Assembly: GCA_035472475.1 (NCBI GenBank)
Contig: DATIPA010000048.1
Span: forward strand, 1-28,726
DNA: 28,726 nt
Reading direction: 5' to 3'
From: JAFAXD01 sp035472475
GTDB lineage: Bacteria > Pseudomonadota > Alphaproteobacteria > Rhizobiales > Xanthobacteraceae
Shown: positions 23,727-28,726 of the stretch, in pieces
Numbering within the stretch: the stretch's first letter is position 1
How the letters are laid out: every line of letters begins with the position of its first letter
Position numbers and translations under genes: made by a program
The notes under the pieces: generated by a model
What the model saw: only the letters and a program-made list of their open reading frames with translations
Told to the model about the DNA's origin: nothing
Databases searched by the model: none

Positions 23727-25994
23727 TTACAATGTCAATCCTTCGTTTTCAGCAAACTGTGTCAGGCGTTCGCGAATTGAAGCGCCCGGTACTGGCTTCT
23801 CGACCAACGGCCGCAGCATGTCGGTGGCCTTGCGGACGTTGAGGTCGAGCAGCATCGCCTTGACCGGCCCGACTGCCGACGGCGTGAGCGACAGCGAGCG
23901 ATAGCCGAGGGCGACGAGCGCGAGCGCGCCGACCGGTTTTGAGGCGAGTTCGCCGCACAGTGTGACCGGCTTGCCGTGCTCGCGGCCCTTGTCGGCGATG
24001 TCCTTGAGGGCGACGAGCACGGGCCGCGACAACGGGTCGAAACGGTCGGCGACGCGTGCATTGCCGCGGTCGACCGCATAAAGGAACTGGACCAGGTCGT
24101 TGGAGCCGACCGACAGGAAGTCCACGCGCTCCAACAACTCGTCGAGCTGATAGAGCAGCGCTGGTACCTCCACCATGGTCCCGACCTCGACCCGGTCGGG
24201 GAGCTTGTGACCGTGACGTCGCAGATGCGTGAGTTCGCGTTCGACCAGCGCCTTCGCTTCGTCGAATTCGGCAACCGCCGCCACCATAGGGAACATGATC
24301 TTGAGTTCGCGCCCCGCGCCGGCGCGCAGCAGGGCCCGAATCTGGCTGCGCAGTAGGCCGGGCCGGTCGAGCCCGAGCCGGATCGCACGCCAGCCGAGCG
24401 CCGGGTTCTCTTCCTCGACATTGCGCATGTAGGGCAGGACCTTATCGCCGCCGATATCGAGCGTGCGGAATACCACCGGTCTGCCGGCGGCTGCGTCGAG
24501 CACCGAGCGATAGAGCAATTGTTGTTCGTTAACCCGCGGCATCGATGCGGCGACCATGAACTGCAGTTCGGTGCGAAACAACCCGATGCCCGCTGCACCG
24601 GTCTCAGCGATATGTGGCAGATCGACCAGCAGCCCAGCGTTGAGCATCAACGTCACCGCTTGGCCGTCCTTGCTAACGCATGGCCGTTCGCGCAGGGCAA
24701 GGTACTGCTGCTGACGCCGGGCCCGTAGCCGGACGCGTTCCACATAGGCGGCTTCCATGTCGGCGGACGGGCGCAAGTGCGCGTCGCCTGTCGTGCCGTC
24801 GACAATGATGGCATCACCGGGGTCGACCACGCCGGTCGCGTTGTCGATCTCGCCGACGGCCGGGATCCCGAGCGCCCGCGCGACGATCGCGACGTGTGAA
24901 TTCGGTCCGCCTTCTTCCAGCACGAGGCCGCGCAGCTTCTTGCGATCATAGTCGAGCAGCGCGGCCGGACCCATGGAGCGGGCAACGATGATGGCATTGT
25001 CGGGCAGACTCTCGCGTGCAGGCGCGTGTTCCTGGCCAGTGAGCTGGCGCATCAGGCGATGGGCGAGGTCTTCGAGGTCGTGCAGGCGCTCGCGCAGGTA
25101 GGGATCGGTCTGACGCAGCATGCGGGCCCGGGTATCGGATTGCACGCGCTCGACTGCCGCTTCGGCGGTCAGGCCGGTCAGCACCGCCTCTTCGAGCCGA
25201 TGTGTCCAGCCGCGATCATAGGCAAACATCCGATAGGCTTCGAGCACCTCCCGATGCTCGCCGCCTTCGGCGACCTCGCCGCGCTCCAGCATGGTGTCGA
25301 GATCGGCCCGCAGCTTGGTCAGGGCGGCGTCCAGTCGGGCGCGCTCCTTTGGGACATCGTCGGCGATGACGTTGGTGACCACGACGCGCGGCTCGTGCAA
25401 CACCACGTGGCCGAGCGCAATGCCGTCGTTGAGAACAATGCCGGAGAGGTGCAGCGGCCGGCGGGCTGCCGGCTCGGCTCCAGGCGGGGCCAGCGCCGAA
25501 AGTTCACCCGATGCGATCATTTCCGCCAGCACCATGGCGGTGGTCTGGAGCGCTTCGACCTCTTCTTCCGAATAGGTGCGGCGGGCCCGGTTCTGCACCA
25601 CCAGCACACCGAGCGTATTGCCGGCGCGCAGCACCGGAACTCCGAGGAATGAATGGTAGATTTCTTCGCCGGTCTCAGGCCGGTAGGCGAAAGCCGGATG
25701 GGTGTGAGCCTCCGACAGGTTGACCGGGCTCGCTTCGCTCGCCACCAGGCCGACCAGCCCTTCGTCGGTGCGCATGACCGTCTGGTGGACGGCTTCGCGC
25801 TTGAGGCCTTCCGTAGCGTAGAGCTCGAGCGTCCCGTCCACGCGCAGCACGTAAACGGAGCAGACCTCGGCCACCATGTTGGCGGCGATCAGCACCACCA
25901 CCTTGTCCAAGCGTTCCTGCGCGCTGACCGGCTCCGCCATCACTTCGCGAAGCCGACGCAACAATACGCGCGGACCGCCGAGTGCGCCTCGCAT
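23727..25994 (-). CDS. ptsP: Phosphoenolpyruvate-protein phosphotransferase with GAF domain (EI-Ntr)
   Basis: PtsP starts the nitrogen-related PTS relay: it autophosphorylates from PEP and passes the phosphate to NPr. It has 755 residues. A GAF domain (about 16-160) senses small molecules, glutamine in studied cases. The enzyme I part follows, with the phosphorylated H367 in EEGGPNSHVAIVAR and the PEP-binding barrel containing GIGLFRTELQFM, MFPMVA and the C-terminal TLCGELASKP Cys. A GTG at 26039 also opens the frame. The ATG at 25994 is preferred because AGGA stands five bases upstream and MRGALGGPRVLLRRLREVM is the family start. It lies downstream of lysC. Confidence 0.95.
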   Translation of the reverse strand: MRGALGGPRVLLRRLREVMAEPVSAQERLDKVVVLIAANMVAEVCSVYVLRVDGTLELYATEGLKREAVHQTVMRTDEGLVGLVASEASPVNLSEAHTHPAFAYRPETGEEIYHSFLGVPVLRAGNTLGVLVVQNRARRTYSEEEVEALQTTAMVLAEMIASGELSALAPPGAEPAARRPLHLSGIVLNDGIALGHVVLHEPRVVVTNVIADDVPKERARLDAALTKLRADLDTMLERGEVAEGGEHREVLEAYRMFAYDRGWTHRLEEAVLTGLTAEAAVERVQSDTRARMLRQTDPYLRERLHDLEDLAHRLMRQLTGQEHAPARESLPDNAIIVARSMGPAALLDYDRKKLRGLVLEEGGPNSHVAIVARALGIPAVGEIDNATGVVDPGDAIIVDGTTGDAHLRPSADMEAAYVERVRLRARRQQQYLALRERPCVSKDGQAVTLMLNAGLLVDLPHIAETGAAGIGLFRTELQFMVAASMPRVNEQQLLYRSVLDAAAGRPVVFRTLDIGGDKVLPYMRNVEEENPALGWRAIRLGLDRPGLLRSQIRALLRAGAGRELKIMFPMVAAVAEFDEAKALVERELTHLRRHGHKLPDRVEVGTMVEVPALLYQLDELLERVDFLSVGSNDLVQFLYAVDRGNARVADRFDPLSRPVLVALKDIADKGREHGKPVTLCGELASKPVGALALVALGYRSLSLTPSAVGPVKAMLLDLNVRKATDMLRPLVEKPVPGASIRERLTQFAENEGLTL

Positions 25995-26094
25995 CAGGTC
26001 CTGCCGAGTCCCCGACCGGGGGGTGTCCCCGTTCGGCACAAAAGCTTGAGAAAACGCGCGCGGGAACCCGGCCCGCGGCGGTCGTCCCTAATGG

Positions 26095-26123
26095 CTATAG
26101 CGAAACGGGCCCAAGCGCTGCAA
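26095..26123 (-). promoter_or_regulatory. Candidate sigma-70 promoter for ptsP
   Basis: On the minus strand TTGCAG (26123-26118) and CTATAG (26100-26095) are separated by 17 bases. Both fit alphaproteobacterial sigma-70 preferences. The 215-base gap between lysC and ptsP is long enough for an independent promoter, giving a leader of about 90 bases. Confidence 0.4.
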
Positions 26124-26209
26124 GGCACACGCATGCTGCGGCGCGGTGCAGCTTTTTTGCGCAGCACGAGCCTCGACGATGCCCGCGGAAAGGCACCGTC
26201 TTCCAGGGC

Positions 26210-27463
26210 CTAGGCCTTGTCCAGCCCGTAGAGCGAATGGAGCGTGCGCACCGCAAGCTCGGTAAAGGCCCCGTCGATCAGCAGGGAAAATTTGATCTCC
26301 GAGGTCGTGATCGCGCGGATATTGATCCGCCGGTCAGCCAAGGCTTGAAACGCCTGTGCCGCGACGCCCGCGTGGCTGCGCATGCCGATGCCGATCACCG
26401 ACACCTTGGTGACGTCCGTTGCGCCGTCGATCCGCTCGTATCCGATGTTCGGCCTGGCCTTGGCAAGCGTGTCCTTGGCGCGCTCGAAATCGGCCGCCGG
26501 CACCGTAAACGTGAGATCGGTGGTGGCGCCGTCCGACGATACGTTCTGCACGATCATGTCGACGTTGATGTTGGCGTCGGCGAGCGGGCCAAAGATCGCG
26601 GCGGCGACGCCGGGCTTGTCCTCGACCCGACGAACCGAGATCTGCGCCTCATCCTTGGAGAACGCGATGCCGGTGACAACTTGTTGCTCCATGATCTCTC
26701 CTTCGTCGCAGATCAGCGTCCCCGGCGGGGTCCCGTGCGGGTCGATATCTTCCGGCTTGTCGAAACTCGAACGCACGAAAATGCGCACGTTGTGCACCAT
26801 GCCGAGCTCGACAGACCGCACCTGCAGTACCTTGGCGCCCTGGGAGGCGAGCTCCAGCATTTCCTCGAACGCGATCTTGCCGAGCCGCTGCGCCCCTGGC
26901 ACCACGCGCGGATCGCTGGTGTAGACCCCGTCGACGTCGGTGTAGATATCGCAGCGCTCGGCCGCGATGGCGGCCGCGACCGCGACCGCGGAGGTATCGG
27001 AACCGCCGCGGCCGAGTGTGGTGATGCGGCCGCTGTCCTTATGCATGCCCTGGAAGCCGGTTATGACCGCGACTTCGCGACGATCCTTGAAGCGCGCGAT
27101 CAGCTCCACCCCGTTGACGTCGACGATGCGCGCGGTCGCATGCGCATCGGTGGTGTAAATCGGCAGCTGCCAGCCTTGCCACGATCGGGCGTTGACGCCC
27201 ATGGCTTCGAGCGTGATCGCTAGCAGACCGGCCGTGACCTGCTCGCCAGACGCCACTACGGCGTCGTACTCGCGCGCATCGTGCAGCATTGCTGCGTCCC
27301 GGCACCATTCGACCAGCCGGTTGGTGGCCCCCGCCATCGCGGAAGTCACCACCGCGACCTCGTGGCCGGCGTCGACCTCACGCTTGACGTGGCGGGCAAC
27401 GTTGCGGATGTGCTCGATATCGGCGACCGAGCTGCCGCCGAATTTCATCACCAGGCGGGCCAT
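26210..27463 (-). CDS. lysC: Aspartate kinase
   Basis: The enzyme phosphorylates aspartate, the first step towards lysine, threonine, methionine and diaminopimelate. It has 417 residues. The N-terminal kinase domain begins MARLVMKFGGSSVADIEHIRN with the catalytic K7-F-G-G-S, and TTLGRGGSDTSAVAVAAAI is the ATP/aspartate-binding loop. Two ACT domains occupy roughly 270-410 (SVRRVEDKPGVAAAIFGPLA and GIGMRSHAGVAAQAFQALA) and should bind lysine or threonine for feedback inhibition. The ATG at 27463 matches the family; the frame is open 21 codons further but without support. It is upstream of ptsP and divergent from ubiG. Confidence 0.97.
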   Translation of the reverse strand: MARLVMKFGGSSVADIEHIRNVARHVKREVDAGHEVAVVTSAMAGATNRLVEWCRDAAMLHDAREYDAVVASGEQVTAGLLAITLEAMGVNARSWQGWQLPIYTTDAHATARIVDVNGVELIARFKDRREVAVITGFQGMHKDSGRITTLGRGGSDTSAVAVAAAIAAERCDIYTDVDGVYTSDPRVVPGAQRLGKIAFEEMLELASQGAKVLQVRSVELGMVHNVRIFVRSSFDKPEDIDPHGTPPGTLICDEGEIMEQQVVTGIAFSKDEAQISVRRVEDKPGVAAAIFGPLADANINVDMIVQNVSSDGATTDLTFTVPAADFERAKDTLAKARPNIGYERIDGATDVTKVSVIGIGMRSHAGVAAQAFQALADRRINIRAITTSEIKFSLLIDGAFTELAVRTLHSLYGLDKA

Positions 27464-27642
27464 GGCAGGATTGTGACACTCCGGCAAACGGGGCGTATCC
27501 ATAGCGGCGGGTCTGGGGGTTCGCAACTCGACCGCGCCCCGCCCAGTGCCGTTTTTGGGTGAGGTCAGCTAGATTGGGAGCGCCTTTGCCCCGACATTAG
27601 GTTACTTGGCGGGGCATCGTTCGCTGGGTTTCGAGGTCGAGA

Positions 27643-28389
27643 ATGCCATCAGCCACCACGGTCGACGACGAGGAGGTCGCGCGCTTTTCGGCGCTGGCGG
27701 ACGAATGGTGGGACCCGCGCGGCAAGATGGCGCCGCTGCACAGGCTCAATCCGGTGCGGATCGGCTACATCCGCAACGCGGTCTGTCGTCATTTTGCGCG
27801 CGACGTCAAAGCACTCGATTGTCTGAGGGGGGTGCGCTTGCTGGATGTTGGGTGCGGGGCGGGCCTGCTCTCCGAACCGCTCGCGCGCATCGGCGGCCAA
27901 GTCGTGGCGGTCGACCCTTCGAGCGCGAACATCGCTGCCGCCAAGCTGCACGCGGTGGAGAACGAGGTGACGGTCGACTATCGGGTCGGAACCGCCGAAG
28001 CGTTAGCGGACGCCGGCGAGCGCTTCGACGTCGTGCTGGCGATGGAGGTGGTCGAGCATGTCGCCGACGTGAATCTGTTCATACGCCGATGCGCCGACAT
28101 GGTGCAGCCGGGGGGACTGTCGATCATCGCCACCATCAACCGAACGCTGAAGAGCTTTGCGCTGGCGATCGTCGGCGCCGAATACATCCTGGGCTGGCTT
28201 CCGCGCGGCACGCATCGCTGGGACAAGTTAGTCACGCCGAACGAACTTGAGATCGCACTGGAGTTGGCCGGCCTGCGCCTCATCGACAAGCGCGGCGTGA
28301 TCTACGACTTGCTGGCTGATCGCTGGCGGCTCGCCAGTGACACCGACGTCAACTACATGGTGACGGCCGAACGTCCGAAAGCCTCATAG
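27643..28389 (+). CDS. ubiG: Ubiquinone biosynthesis O-methyltransferase
   Basis: UbiG methylates two hydroxyl groups during ubiquinone synthesis, using S-adenosylmethionine. It has 248 residues. FSALADEWWDPRGKMAPLHRLNPVRIGYI (15-43) is a UbiG-specific start. The SAM motif LLDVGCGAGLLSEPLA lies at 66-81, followed by VVAVDPS, VLAMEVVEHVADV and INRTLKSFALAIVGAEYILGWLPRGTH, the last being the UbiG substrate-region signature. GAGG stands six bases before the ATG. It is divergent from lysC with 179 bases between. Confidence 0.96.
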   Translation: MPSATTVDDEEVARFSALADEWWDPRGKMAPLHRLNPVRIGYIRNAVCRHFARDVKALDCLRGVRLLDVGCGAGLLSEPLARIGGQVVAVDPSSANIAAAKLHAVENEVTVDYRVGTAEALADAGERFDVVLAMEVVEHVADVNLFIRRCADMVQPGGLSIIATINRTLKSFALAIVGAEYILGWLPRGTHRWDKLVTPNELEIALELAGLRLIDKRGVIYDLLADRWRLASDTDVNYMVTAERPKAS

Positions 28390-28427
28390 TGCCGCACATT
28401 TGAAGTTCCTACATCGATCACTAGATC

Positions 28428-28726
28428 ATGCCAGTATTTCCTGGCCTTTGGGCCGTCTTCACCGTGATCGCGGCGGCGGCGCAGACCGTACGCAATGCGA
28501 CCCAGCGCGAACTCACGCAAAAGCTCGGCACCGTGGGGGCGACCCATGTGCGGTTCCTGTTCGGGCTGCCGTTCGCACTCGTGTTCCTCGTCGGGGTCAC
28601 AATTGTGCTTGGCCGTGCTCCGCCGCGGCCGCAGCCGACGTACTGGCTCTGGGTACTCGACGGCGCTGGGATGCAATTTGCCGCGACTGCGCTGATGCTC
28701 ATTGCAATGGGCGAACACTCGTTCGT
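28428..28726 (+). CDS. DMT-superfamily (EamA-like) transporter, 3' end cut by the window
   Basis: The ATG at 28428 opens a frame that runs to the right edge, giving 99 residues. It starts MPVFPGLWAVFTVIAAAAQT, then RNATQRELTQKLGTVGATHVRFLFGLPFALVFL. Three hydrophobic segments are visible (about 5-20, 42-61 and 74-95). The first-helix pattern with an N-terminal loop and the second helix beginning at VRFLFGLPFA fit the EamA/DMT permease family. Its cargo cannot be told. It starts 38 bases after ubiG and could share its transcript. Confidence 0.75.
   Translation, partial: MPVFPGLWAVFTVIAAAAQTVRNATQRELTQKLGTVGATHVRFLFGLPFALVFLVGVTIVLGRAPPRPQPTYWLWVLDGAGMQFAATALMLIAMGEHSF

Overview
The window is a GC-rich, densely coded chromosomal segment with no rRNA, tRNA, CRISPR or recognisable mobile element. 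Its gene content points to an alphaproteobacterium of the order Hyphomicrobiales (Rhizobiales), probably near the Bradyrhizobium / Rhodopseudomonas / Rhodoplanes group. The evidence is the neighbourhoods mtgA-rpmF, phaR/phaA-phaB, gloB/methyltransferase, DUF4167-prmC-prfA, ptsP-lysC and ubiG, which from memory are typical of that order. The placement is an inference; no database was searched.

Layout. 1-4117: a truncated DUF937 protein, a DUF1772 membrane protein, an NAD-dependent epimerase, an ExoD-family membrane protein and a secreted protein of unknown function. 4217-8181: three oxidative-metabolism genes (FAD aromatic monooxygenase, ketopantoate-reductase-like protein, LigB-type extradiol dioxygenase) that may form a small aromatic-catabolism group. 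8191-10955: a DUF1345 membrane protein and a lipocalin-like protein on the minus strand, then mtgA, rpmF and a small membrane protein on the plus strand. 11025-13981: polyhydroxyalkanoate metabolism, with the regulator phaR opposite phaA and phaB. 13989-16772: a DUF985 cupin and gloB, a methyltransferase, and a DUF4167 protein. 17226-19192: prfA-prmC, with a one-base stop/start overlap. 23727-27463: lysC-ptsP. 27643-28726: ubiG and the start of a DMT (EamA-like) transporter.

The most interesting region is 19547-23715. Four plus-strand genes lie between prfA and ptsP, which are both on the minus strand and which I would expect to be adjacent. They encode a DUF5132-like membrane protein, an HMA-like-domain protein with two membrane segments, a P1B-like P-type ATPase and an EcsC-family protein. 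The ATPase has all the catalytic motifs of a working pump (DKTGT, TGE, HP, TGDN, GDGIND). However, the CPC metal-selectivity motif of the sixth membrane segment is replaced by a Cys-free D-Y-G-T-G, and neither HMA-like domain has CxxC. This is a candidate under-described transport system whose substrate cannot be read from known metal-site rules. A perfect 18-base palindrome lies in the intergenic region in front of it.

Start codons were chosen from ribosome-binding sites and family lengths. For prfA, ptsP, lysC, phaR, the DUF4167 gene, the LigB gene, the DUF1345 gene, the lipocalin-like gene and others, these are well inside the longest open frame.
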